This document shows, in pieces, positions 55,919 to 64,000 of a stretch of 64,000 nt of DNA. The stretch comes from Globisporangium splendens. Lineage: Eukaryota > Oomycota > Peronosporomycetes > Pythiales > Pythiaceae. The notes beneath the pieces are model-generated. The model searched no databases and had not been told where the DNA came from. It saw only the letters and a list, made by a program, of their open reading frames with translations. How positions within the stretch are numbered: the first letter of the stretch is position 1; every line of letters begins with the position of its first letter. The position numbers and the translations under genes are program-made. The stretch covers positions 62,001 to 126,000 of the forward strand of contig VFIW01000040.1 of NCBI GenBank assembly GCA_006386115.1, read 5' to 3'.

Positions 55919-56788
55919 TTAGTTGCGACGCTTGCGCGAGGTCTTGGCCGTGCACTTCTTGGTGGTCGATGGCGTTGGCGCTGGCGTGGATGTTTCTTCA
56001 GTGGTGGAGGCGGCGGAGGCAGAGCTGTATTCACTCGCCGTGGTGGACGAAGCGCTGTACTCGTCGCCAGTGGTTGTCGAAGTCGAAGTTGATGCCGAAG
56101 TTGGCGCCGTTGTGGCCTCCGACGCGGACTCGGAGCTCGTGGACGAAGCAACCGCAGAACTGGTCGAGCTCGAAGCCGTCGTGCTCTCGAGCGTCGCACA
56201 GTTGATGTAGATTTGCCACGTGGACGAGTGCAGCGCCAGCCAGACGATCTTCAGCAGGCTCGTACCAAGACACTTAGTGCGGTCGTAAGGGAGTAGTGCT
56301 GGTGCCGTCGTGTAGTCCGCGGCGCAGTTCTTGTCACTGAAGGCCAGGTTGTCGTCACACCAGACTTCGCACGGGCCTTGGTGCGATGCAGTGAAGCCTT
56401 CGGTGCTACTGTGAGACCACTCGACGTACTTGGCTGGCAGAGGTTGCGGGTCTTCAGTCTCCTCCGTGATGCCACATTCCTTGGTCGCACCGGTGATGAA
56501 GACGCCCTTGTCTTCGACGAGCTCGCGCACCGAGGTGTACGAGCTATTGGCAAGCGCCTTGGTGAACGCAGCAGTGTTGGAGGCTGGGTCGGACGTGAAC
56601 GACATGCCCGCTGGAGCCGTCAACGTGCTGGGGCCATCAATCGTGCCACAAAACTGGGTGGTGTCACCCGAGATGGAAAACGTCACCTTCGGGACAGACA
56701 TGTACCCGTGGCCATCCACAGCAGCAGGAGCGGCGACAAGGGCGGCGACGGCGCACGCGAAGAAAGTCTTGGACGATGGAGCAAGCAT
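55919..56788 (-). CDS. LPMO-16: AA17-type lytic polysaccharide monooxygenase
   Basis: 289 residues. Signal peptide 1-26 (AAVDG|HGYM), mature His27, HQGPCE His136, WQIYINC Tyr194. The domain is closest here to LPMO-17 (HGYMSVPKVTF start, extra Cys in TTQFC/PTQFC, AALLPYDR-type segment). The tail is mainly Ser/Thr/Ala with GDEYSASSTT units and ends TTKKCTAKTSRKRRN. Intact, intronless. Secreted; pectin oxidation expected from the family. Confidence 0.9.
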   Translation of the reverse strand: MLAPSSKTFFACAVAALVAAPAAVDGHGYMSVPKVTFSISGDTTQFCGTIDGPSTLTAPAGMSFTSDPASNTAAFTKALANSSYTSVRELVEDKGVFITGATKECGITEETEDPQPLPAKYVEWSHSSTEGFTASHQGPCEVWCDDNLAFSDKNCAADYTTAPALLPYDRTKCLGTSLLKIVWLALHSSTWQIYINCATLESTTASSSTSSAVASSTSSESASEATTAPTSASTSTSTTTGDEYSASSTTASEYSSASAASTTEETSTPAPTPSTTKKCTAKTSRKRRN

Positions 56789-56832
56789 TGTTTTTCGTTG
56801 CAGTGGTGGCGAATTGATGCACAGGAGTTGGA

Positions 56833-56849
56833 GAATTGAAAAGTGAGCA
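56833..56849 (-). promoter_or_regulatory. Inr/FPR-like core promoter of LPMO-16
   Basis: On the - strand GCTCACTTTTCAATTC, about 45-60 bases before the ATG; close to the full GCTCATTYYNCAWTTT consensus. Confidence 0.7.
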
Positions 56850-57811
56850 ATGTGGAACGCAGCTCTCGTGCGTCCACATCAGCTGCAGTCACAGGCACAC
56901 GAGAGCCGTCTATGGGCTCATCAAGGTGGCGACTCCATTGCTATCTCGGCCGTAGGTCGACATCTGCCGTGTCCAGGAAAAAGATTCCCGCACGCATTTC
57001 GCACTTGAACAGTATGCGAGCACCTACAAAACCCCATTAGCGTGAGTCTCTCGCTGAGCGGGGGCGCGACATGATAGCCCAAGATGTTCCGAGGCATTCA
57101 TCTGCGAGAGGAATTGAGCTCTTCGGTGCCAAATGGCTCCACTTGATAACGAGTCTGACTTAGCACTGAGCATTCTGATATGCCATCTGGTGGTCCACTG
57201 AAACACACACACACACACACACAGAAACTGACTATACAATTTCTTTGGTCACACACAATCAGCGAGATTGGGATCTGTTTGGTGGTTCTGGCACTCGAAA
57301 ATGCAACTTTAGACTCGACACTAGCGAGGATTCCTAGGGACACAACGCAGTGAGTGGCGTTTTGGCTTTGGAGTGTGACACGTTTCATCTTTTTCAATGC
57401 TGAGGCGCCCACATAGGCTTCAAGTAGCATGTCTGATTCAAATGTATTTACCTGAATAATAGAACGGCTTACGTCGATCTGTGAACTGTGTGCATCAAGC
57501 GGGTGAGCTGGCCGCTTCGATCGAATGGGCTATGAAGAGCGCACGATGCAAGGAATCATTTGCGATCCTTCCCACTTCCAAGAAAGCAACATGGTTGAAA
57601 AATGGCATGATTTGGCATTTAGAAAATACCCCAATGAGCAATATATACCACCTCTTGCCATCATAAATTCGGTGGAGAGCTCAACCAAAAAGACCATTTT
57701 GATGATGAAAGGCATGGAATGCATTTTGTGCAAACGTGTCGAAAAGATGCAACGCTCGAACTTCTCTTTACATATACGGGTATTTACAGTGTATACTTGG
57801 TGTTAATGCAT
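56850..57811. other. Intergenic between LPMO-16 and B-4, with CA microsatellite
   Basis: CA repeat at about 57204-57222. Short ORFs only. Confidence 0.5.
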
Positions 57812-58654
57812 CTAGTTGCGGCGAAGGCTGCGGACCTTGCCCGTGCACTTCTTCTTGGTTGGCGCTGGCGTCGAGTACTCATCGTCTGCTGGCGCCGTGG
57901 TGGCGGGAGCAGGGGTTGCGCTCTCGTCAGCATCCCCGGCAGCCGAGTCTGCAGCTTCTGGCGCATCAGTCGTTTCTGCTGGAGCATCTGTGGCCTCGGC
58001 ATCCGACGCAGCAGCCGACGCATCATTGGACGCAGCTTCAGACGCATCACCAGTGGCTGGAGAGCTGCCTCCGCTGCCTCCGATCGTGATGTCAGCGCAG
58101 GTTGGGTACGTCTGGCTCGCGATGTCCGAGTGCCAGTACATCTGCAAGGCACAGGCACCCGCCTTCTCACACCCAGTGACGCTCGATGGGATAGTCAACT
58201 TGTCGTCGAAGTTACCGCCCGACGTGGCGAAGTCTTCAATACGCTTCAAGGTCACGACCTTTTCGTACGTGATCTTGCCATTAGCATCAGTCTTCGGCTT
58301 GACGATGTTGAACTCACCGTAGCCTGGGTGAGGCGCTTGGATGAACCATTTCACTGGGAACTCGACACCAGCTTGGAGCGCAGTGACCGGGTTGCTGGCT
58401 TCGTACACCATGCCACGGCAACCGTTCATGATGTCGAAGGTCGCGGCTTGAGGCATGTCCGCCTGCTTGCGCTGGCTCAAGTTTTCGAGCGGAGCCCATT
58501 GCAACTCATCGTTGCCGGCGCTCTTCAACGCACCGCAGTCCGCGCGGTACTTGTCAGTCACCGGGCGGTACGCAGGCTCCATCATCTGACCGTGGGCGTT
58601 CACAGTCGACGCCAAGACGGCAGCGATCAACACGGAGCAGAGGGCGGCGTTCAT
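57812..58654 (-). CDS. B-4: secreted LPMO-like protein, family B
   Basis: 280 residues from the Met at 58654, which starts the signal peptide (1-20, STVNA|HGQM); the in-frame Met at 58732 lies inside the promoter motif and is rejected. Mature His21, PHPGY His109, CALQMYWHSDIASQTYPTCA. It stands 13 kb from the family B array and is the most diverged member, in the HGQMMEP sub-type with B-2. The tail is Ala/Ser/Asp/Glu-rich (DAPAETTDAPEAADSA, DDEYSTPAPT) and ends TKKKCTGKVRSLRRN. The DDEY.TPAP unit is shared with AA17 tails. Confidence 0.75.
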   Translation of the reverse strand: MNAALCSVLIAAVLASTVNAHGQMMEPAYRPVTDKYRADCGALKSAGNDELQWAPLENLSQRKQADMPQAATFDIMNGCRGMVYEASNPVTALQAGVEFPVKWFIQAPHPGYGEFNIVKPKTDANGKITYEKVVTLKRIEDFATSGGNFDDKLTIPSSVTGCEKAGACALQMYWHSDIASQTYPTCADITIGGSGGSSPATGDASEAASNDASAAASDAEATDAPAETTDAPEAADSAAGDADESATPAPATTAPADDEYSTPAPTKKKCTGKVRSLRRN

Positions 58655-58720
58655 TTTGGAGCACTTGAGTGGGCGAGTGACTTGAGATCGGGGGCTTGGT
58701 GGGGATCTGAGTGATCCGAG

Positions 58721-58740
58721 GGAAGATGGCAAATGAGCCG
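58721..58740 (-). promoter_or_regulatory. Inr/FPR core promoter of B-4
   Basis: On the - strand GGCTCATTTGCCATCTTCC, a near-consensus match; fixes the start downstream at 58654. Confidence 0.75.
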
Positions 58741-61052
58741 ATTTTAATAACCGTGCCGACTAAATCCTGCTCGTGCCCAACAGCTCCTCGTTCTTCTTGG
58801 CGCAGTGCGTCGCCACGACGAACTCACTCGGTGCGCCATGGTCTCTCTTCCAGCTGAAAAGCGTCTGTTTTATGATCCGTTGTCGTCGGTTTTCCAGCCA
58901 ACCAGGTGATTTGGTGGTATCAGACATGTACAGTAGTCGATGGTATTGTGTTTCCTTGTACGATTTTATATTTGCAATCTAGTTACAGATAATGTTCAAA
59001 TTGTCAATTGCTTTGTCGATAATTCACACTCTGTAAATTGATATTGCTTGTAGAGTGATACTTTTAGTTATGTACATTTGTTAGCGTTCGGTTTGTTTGT
59101 CGTTTCGAACGCGTCGTTTCGAATGGAAGAGAGCGTTCACAGATCTCTCAACATTCGGATCAGAGACTTTGGACGATCTCTCTCTCTCTCGATGCAAAGC
59201 CGTTGGAAAAGAAATGCCCCAAGATCCCGCCATGTCGTTACGATGCGACAGATGAGAGTGGGTTGTACTTTACAAGTGTGAAGCAAAGCCACACCGAATG
59301 CCATTAAAGGAAGTGAATCTGCTGATTTCCATACAGCACGTCGACCTTTGGTAGAACTCTTGTGCCATAAACTGAAAAGCAGTAGGCACACATCCCCATG
59401 GCGACTTCCAGATTTATCAAATTTGCATTATCTTTGCTGATAAATAGAAGTGCGTCATGCTTGCTGCTCGAAACTCCATATCGCATTGTGCTGCTGAGCC
59501 AACACTTGCTCTGCATCAAAGGCAGCCTGGAAGTGTCCAGCGTGAGCAACACTAGGTCAACTAGAGAAAGAAAAGATGAGTATCATGGCCAGCGAGCTTG
59601 AGCCTGTCATCACCACCGGCAACGATCTTCATTTCAGCATGGTTTGCATAGATCACTGACAACTGGCGTCGCCTCCCTCTCCTTCGTTTACAACGCGCCG
59701 ATGTTGCGCATCCACGCGCCGTCACACACAACCACACGAACAGAGCGAAGCTCCGAAGTTCGACAAATCGGAGCAGCTCACGGAATTTTCTGAACGAGGA
59801 GGAATAGAACCCACCAAGATGGGGGAGGCAGGCAGCACACTTTGAGCACACTTTGAGCATGGGGAATCATCGAAGATCACTCGCAAATCGAAGTTCTATC
59901 AGAGCAGGAAATCGAAAAACCATAATCTCACACTGTTTGCACGATTACAACCCACCAGCAAGACCGATGGATGCACAGACCTAGGAGCAAAATGCGAACG
60001 TGGATGGCACAATTATTGAATAACTCGATGGGGACGACAGCAACTTGCATAGACTTTCCTGCGCATTTTTTTCAGGGCATCATCACCGCGTGACTGGGGA
60101 ACCTGGGCAAGTCTTTTCGATTCAAAATGAGCCACGGCGCATTTTCCTCGACGCCATGCGGGCCGAGTGCGCTTGACGACACTCTCGAGGTGAATCGAAA
60201 GTTGAGGTCGCTTCTCAACGCATTGGCGCGCACTAAAGGGACACAACGGCGCACATTGCGTCAGCTGGCAAATCTGTCCCCCATATGGTCGGCCACAATT
60301 GGACGCTGGCTCACTGATCATCATTTCTATTATTTACCTCTTTGTTATTGCTTTACGGCTTGGCAACTTCTATTGGACTTATCTGCAGAAGGAATAAATC
60401 CGCACAAGCGTTGAAGGGAGGTGGACCAAGATAGTCAGTTCGTTTTGTGATTCGCCAATGGCCACTGACACAAAGCCGTTGCACCTTCGTGTTTGCAGCA
60501 ATGTGGGCACTATTTACACAACAGATATATTGCAGACAGCATGTTCTGATCGAGCGTGAAAAAAACCAAACCAGCTATTCCGCACACTCCATTTCAATTC
60601 AACCCCTCTAGCACACGTATAGTGGCGTCTAACCGCACCACTACAGCGTAGAATCTTCATTCTTGCTTATAAACGACTCGTGTGGTCTGTTGATCATGCC
60701 TACACGCTTGAATCTCCTCCACAACACAAAGCCATCCTCATTGGCAATTGCACTCAATTATTAGCAATATTGTCACAATTGGCACTATATTGCATCAATG
60801 TACCCTCAAAGGTTTGTTTTGTTAGTCGCTTGAGACTGGTCCTCCGTGACCAGCTGGTGCATCGGAAGGTTCCTTTTCAATGAGCGAGATGAGACTCTGC
60901 TGCGAGTGGCAGAGGGACCGCGTTCCCAATGATCTCCATCTGCAATTCGCGAACGGGATAGCTACCGAAAAGCGAGGAGCTCACTTGATTAGCCCTGTCT
61001 GCGTGGCTCTCGAGCTCTCCTCTGGCGTTTGCGATTGTTTGTGTCTCTGGTC
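58741..61052. other. Intergenic between B-4 and LPMO-17
   Basis: No convincing gene in 2.3 kb. An ORF at 60127-60414 has a helix-rich, HTH-like look but no firm match. Short CT repeat near 59178. Confidence 0.5.
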
Positions 61053-61072
61053 GGTTCATTTTCCGATTTGCG
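61053..61072 (+). promoter_or_regulatory. Inr/FPR-like core promoter of LPMO-17
   Basis: GGTTCATTTTCCGATTTGCG, about 45-60 bases before the ATG. Confidence 0.7.
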
Positions 61073-61114
61073 CGTTCGATCTCCCTCCGTCCTCCAACCG
61101 CATTAAACAGAATC

Positions 61115-62839
61115 ATGATGGCGCCTTCCAAGATGACGGGAGTGCTCGCGGTGCTCGCCGCCGTGGCGCCTCTCGGTGTGAGCGCCCACGGGTACATGTC
61201 GGTGCCCAAGGTCACGTTCGCGATCAGTGGCGACCCGACCCAGTTCTGCGCGACCATCGACGGCCCTAGTACGTTGACGGCGCCAACGGGCATGTCGTTC
61301 ACGACGGACCCAGAGTCCAACACCAAGGCGTTCACAGCCGCTTTCAAGGCGCAATCCACGTACAAGACGCTCAAGGCGTTGGTGGACGCCAAGGGCGAAT
61401 TCGTGTCCGGCATGAGCAAGGAGTGTGGTGTCACGAGCGCCACGGGTGCCAAGCAGCCGCTCCCAGCAAAGTACGTCGAGTGGGCACACTCGAGCTCGGA
61501 AGGTTTCACGCCTTCGCACCAAGGTCCATGTGAAGTCTGGTGTGACAACACCCGTGTGTTCCAGGACGACAACTGCGCCAAGGACTACACCACGGCGCCA
61601 GCGCTCCTCCCATACGACCGCTCCAAGTGTGTCGGCGCCAGCATGCTCAAGATCTACTGGCTCGCGCTGCACTCGTCGACCTGGCAGGCGTACATTAACT
61701 GCGCGCCTTTAGAAGGCGGTTCGTCGAGCGGTGCCTCGGCCAGCGCCGGCTCGGACGCTGCTACCCCAAGCGTGACCCCAGCGGCTGCTTCGACCAGCGA
61801 CAACGAGTACGACGACGAGTACGCCACGCCTGCGCCAGCCACGACTGCTCCATCTTCGTCCTCGGCCGAAGAAGACTGCGACGACGAGTTGGACCTCGCT
61901 GGCTCCGACGAAGCCTCTGGTTCGGAGGACTGCGACGATGAATTGGACCTCGCAGGCTCCGATGAAGTTGGTGCTGATGCGGACACTGAAGTCGGTGCTG
62001 ATGCGGACACTACGGCTGCCTCTGGCTCGGAAGACTGCGATGATGAATTGGACATCGCCGGTAACGAAGCTTCGGGCTCGGAAGACTGTGACGATGACTT
62101 GAGCCTCGCTGGCTCGGACGAAGCTGCTGGTTCGGACTCCGCCGTGACCACGGCTCCAGAAGAGACCTCGGCTCCTGAGACCACTTCGTCCCCAGCGACC
62201 ACCACCAAGGCTCCATCCACCAAGACCCCAAAGCCAACGAAAACCCCTAAGACGAAGACGCCAAAGCCAACTAAGGCTCCAAAGACGCCTAAGCCATCGA
62301 AGACCCCAAAGGCGACCAAGGCTTCAAAGACCCCTAAGCCAACCAAGACCAAGAAGACGAAGACTCCATCGCCGACCACTGCTGCCCCATCCTCGAGCGC
62401 CAACGAGTACGACGATGAATACTCGACGCCTGCTCCTACCCCAGCTTCGGAAGTCGGTGCTGACGCTGACACGGAAGTCGGGGCTGACGCGGACTCTACT
62501 GCCGCCTCGGGCTCTGCGGCCGCCTCGGACTCTGCTGCTGCTTCTGGTTCGGAAGACTGTGATGATGAGTTGGACATTGCCGGCAACGAAGCCTCAGGCT
62601 CGGAGGACTGTGACGATGAGTTGGACATCGCTGGCAGCGACACCTCGGGCTCTGTGGGTGCCGAAGAAGACTGCGACGATGAGTTGGACATTGCCGGCAA
62701 CGAAGCCTCAGGTTCGGAGGACTGTGAGGACGAGTTGGACATCGCTGGCAGCGAATCCGCCGCCACCACGTCGGACTTGAACTTCGACTCGCTCTCGTCT
62801 AAGGACGCCTCGGACGTCGGCACTGTTGACGCGTACTAG
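61115..62839 (+). CDS. LPMO-17: AA17-type LPMO with very long acidic repeat tail
   Basis: 574 residues, the longest in the cluster. Signal peptide 1-24 (GVSA|HGYM), mature His25, HQGPCE His135, WQAYINC Tyr193; the catalytic domain ends near 198. The 370-residue tail has NEYDDEYATPAPA; acidic units (EDCDDELDLAGSDEASGS type) in two blocks of about four each; TEVGADAD repeats; a basic Thr-Lys-Pro tract (KTPKPTKTPKTKTPKPTK type) between the blocks; and the end TSDLNFDSLSSKDAS. The acidic/basic/acidic layout is unusual, and every acidic unit has one Cys. Enzyme role by family; tail role unknown. Confidence 0.92.
   Translation: MMAPSKMTGVLAVLAAVAPLGVSAHGYMSVPKVTFAISGDPTQFCATIDGPSTLTAPTGMSFTTDPESNTKAFTAAFKAQSTYKTLKALVDAKGEFVSGMSKECGVTSATGAKQPLPAKYVEWAHSSSEGFTPSHQGPCEVWCDNTRVFQDDNCAKDYTTAPALLPYDRSKCVGASMLKIYWLALHSSTWQAYINCAPLEGGSSSGASASAGSDAATPSVTPAAASTSDNEYDDEYATPAPATTAPSSSSAEEDCDDELDLAGSDEASGSEDCDDELDLAGSDEVGADADTEVGADADTTAASGSEDCDDELDIAGNEASGSEDCDDDLSLAGSDEAAGSDSAVTTAPEETSAPETTSSPATTTKAPSTKTPKPTKTPKTKTPKPTKAPKTPKPSKTPKATKASKTPKPTKTKKTKTPSPTTAAPSSSANEYDDEYSTPAPTPASEVGADADTEVGADADSTAASGSAAASDSAAASGSEDCDDELDIAGNEASGSEDCDDELDIAGSDTSGSVGAEEDCDDELDIAGNEASGSEDCEDELDIAGSESAATTSDLNFDSLSSKDASDVGTVDAY
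61862..62137 (+). repeat. Acidic EDCDDELD repeat block 1 in LPMO-17
   Basis: About four units of EDCDD[ED]L[DS][LI]AG spaced by Ser/Gly/Ala/Glu. Confidence 0.85.
62215..62370 (+). repeat. Basic Thr-Lys-Pro repeat block in LPMO-17
   Basis: In-frame TKTPKPTK-like units; also present in LPMO-2, -3, -6 and -12. Confidence 0.85.
62540..62755 (+). repeat. Acidic EDCDDELD repeat block 2 in LPMO-17
   Basis: Four more units, EDC[DE]DELDIAG type, the DNA copies being very alike. Confidence 0.85.
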
Positions 62840-64000
62840 ATGTTTTTGTTCTTTGACTCTCTTTTTGGTCCCCTAAATGAAAACGAAACACAATAATGAA
62901 TCGGTTGTCTGTATCTGTTTGTACAAATACGAAGTAGACGTTGTTCCTCACCTTTTCTTTTGTTGTTATCATCCAACGAGATCTGGTTGCATCTCCGATC
63001 GCATTGCTTTGTGTTCCCTTCCGAGCTCATTATGAGATCGATCGTTTCTTGCTATACATTCTGTTAAAGTCGCGCGAGGTCGATGCAATTGAGATGGAGG
63101 CGTCGCACTAAGCACTACGCATCGACACGATCAAATCCAACAAACAGGACACTCGCTCATGATGTTTGACTTGGACTTTTGCGCACTCAGTGCATTTCAT
63201 GTGGGTAATCAGTCGAAAGGTATGCAGCCGCCTCACACCTGCCGAGACATTGAGTTCCATGACACCAACAATAAATACGAAGAAAATCGACAAAGGGTGC
63301 GCCTGAATAGTCGACAACGACCAAAACCGCGTTCAGCAGGATCCGTGCGAGGCGAATCCAGCGTCTGTCATCTGCGGATGCTCAATGAGGGGGCAACAGC
63401 CAAGGCAAGGAGAGATCTCGAAGCTTTGTCTCCACGAGGAGGTCATTGTGGAACTTAAGTCACATGGCAGTCTGTTCACGAGGACGACAGCTACTTCAGT
63501 GGTAATCCGTAAACATTCAAACGACCTGACACAGAAGATGACGATCTCATTGAGCCGGACTTCTCGAATTGCGACTCGCGTGAATATGGAGCAAGTTGGA
63601 AGAGCAAGACCAAAGAAACCAGGGGTGTGCGATTGCAGTCGTCTGTTCTGGTTATTCCGACATGACAACATTTGCAACATGAGAAAACAGATTAAGAAAA
63701 CAGAATTCAACAAAAAAGGAGCTGGCCAAAGTTTGTGCAGTGCCGCCAACACGCTGAAGATGTGTCTTCTAGATCCAGTGGATTAAAAAGTGTAAGGACA
63801 TGAAGCTGTAACGAATCCAAGAACGGAGAAAAAATGCACCACAGTGAAACGATGGAAGCAAACAGACCTGAATATAATGAAACGAATGGCATGCCAAACT
63901 CGAGTCAGAGACTGCGAAATGGCATGTTGCGTTCTGTTGTTCGTCAAGCCGCAAGCATACTGCAGAGTCTGGTTGTTGCAGTAGTCGCATACCAGTTCTG
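62840..64000. other. 3' flank of LPMO-17 to window end
   Basis: Only short ORFs (for example 63385-63786, no recognisable domain). No further LPMO gene starts here. Confidence 0.5.

Noticed and set aside
60127..60414. 95-codon ORF with an HTH-like look, possible transposase N-terminus
   Set aside because: No catalytic motif, terminal repeats or second fragment; resemblance is vague.
63385..63786. 133-codon ORF near the window end
   Set aside because: No motif and overlapping ORFs on both strands; likely chance.
1..64000. tRNA, rRNA and intact transposable elements
   Set aside because: Looked for but nothing with cloverleaf, rRNA core, reverse transcriptase or transposase motifs was recognised by eye.

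Overview
This window looks like a chromosomal segment of an oomycete (Peronosporales/Pythiales sensu lato; I cannot fix the genus). The evidence is eukaryotic gene structure with short GT-AG introns (59-274 bp), mitochondrial genes with targeting-type N-termini, a large NAD-glutamate dehydrogenase, and start-proximal promoter motifs close to the known oomycete Inr/FPR core (GCTCATTYYNCAWTTT). Above all, it carries a long cluster of secreted proteins of the AA17 lytic polysaccharide monooxygenase (LPMO) type, a family described from oomycetes as copper-dependent pectin/homogalacturonan oxidases.

Left part (1-17.2 kb), housekeeping: the 3' part of a ubiquitin-specific protease (+), a probable frameshift-damaged small membrane-protein gene (+), a large beta-helix membrane protein (-), mitochondrial ribosomal protein L47/uL29m (-), NAD-specific glutamate dehydrogenase (-) and the dihydrolipoamide acetyltransferase (E2) of pyruvate dehydrogenase (-, five exons). 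The ubiquitin protease and the beta-helix gene each contain a one-base frameshift at a homopolymer run, which may be an assembly error.

Right part (19.1-62.8 kb), an LPMO island: 17 apparently intact secreted LPMO-like genes and two relics, with almost no other convincing genes between them. Thirteen belong to the AA17 type (signal peptide ending just before His, then an HxGPCE motif, then WQxY near the end of the catalytic domain). Four genes and the two relics belong to a second, sequence-unrelated family that also starts its mature chain with His and carries a PHPGY motif; I call it family B. Gene orientation is five + (19.1-31.1 kb), two - (31.6-36.6), the family B array - (37.7-44.6), four + (46.6-55.5), two - (55.9-58.7), one + (61.1-62.8). 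Several members are recent duplicates: LPMO-2, -3 and -6 have the same catalytic domain, and B-1 and B-3 are almost identical.

The catalytic domains are followed by long, low-complexity, fast-diverging tails. Two tail endings recur: a basic KKC[TK]AK-type end, shared by AA17 and family B genes, and a Thr-Lys-Pro tract with an FD-[TSD]-L type end. Inserted in the tails are Asn-rich, Lys/Asp minisatellite and acidic EDCDDELD repeats. The picture is a tandemly expanded set of secreted oxidases acting on plant or other cell-wall polysaccharide, with variable C-terminal modules of unknown job.
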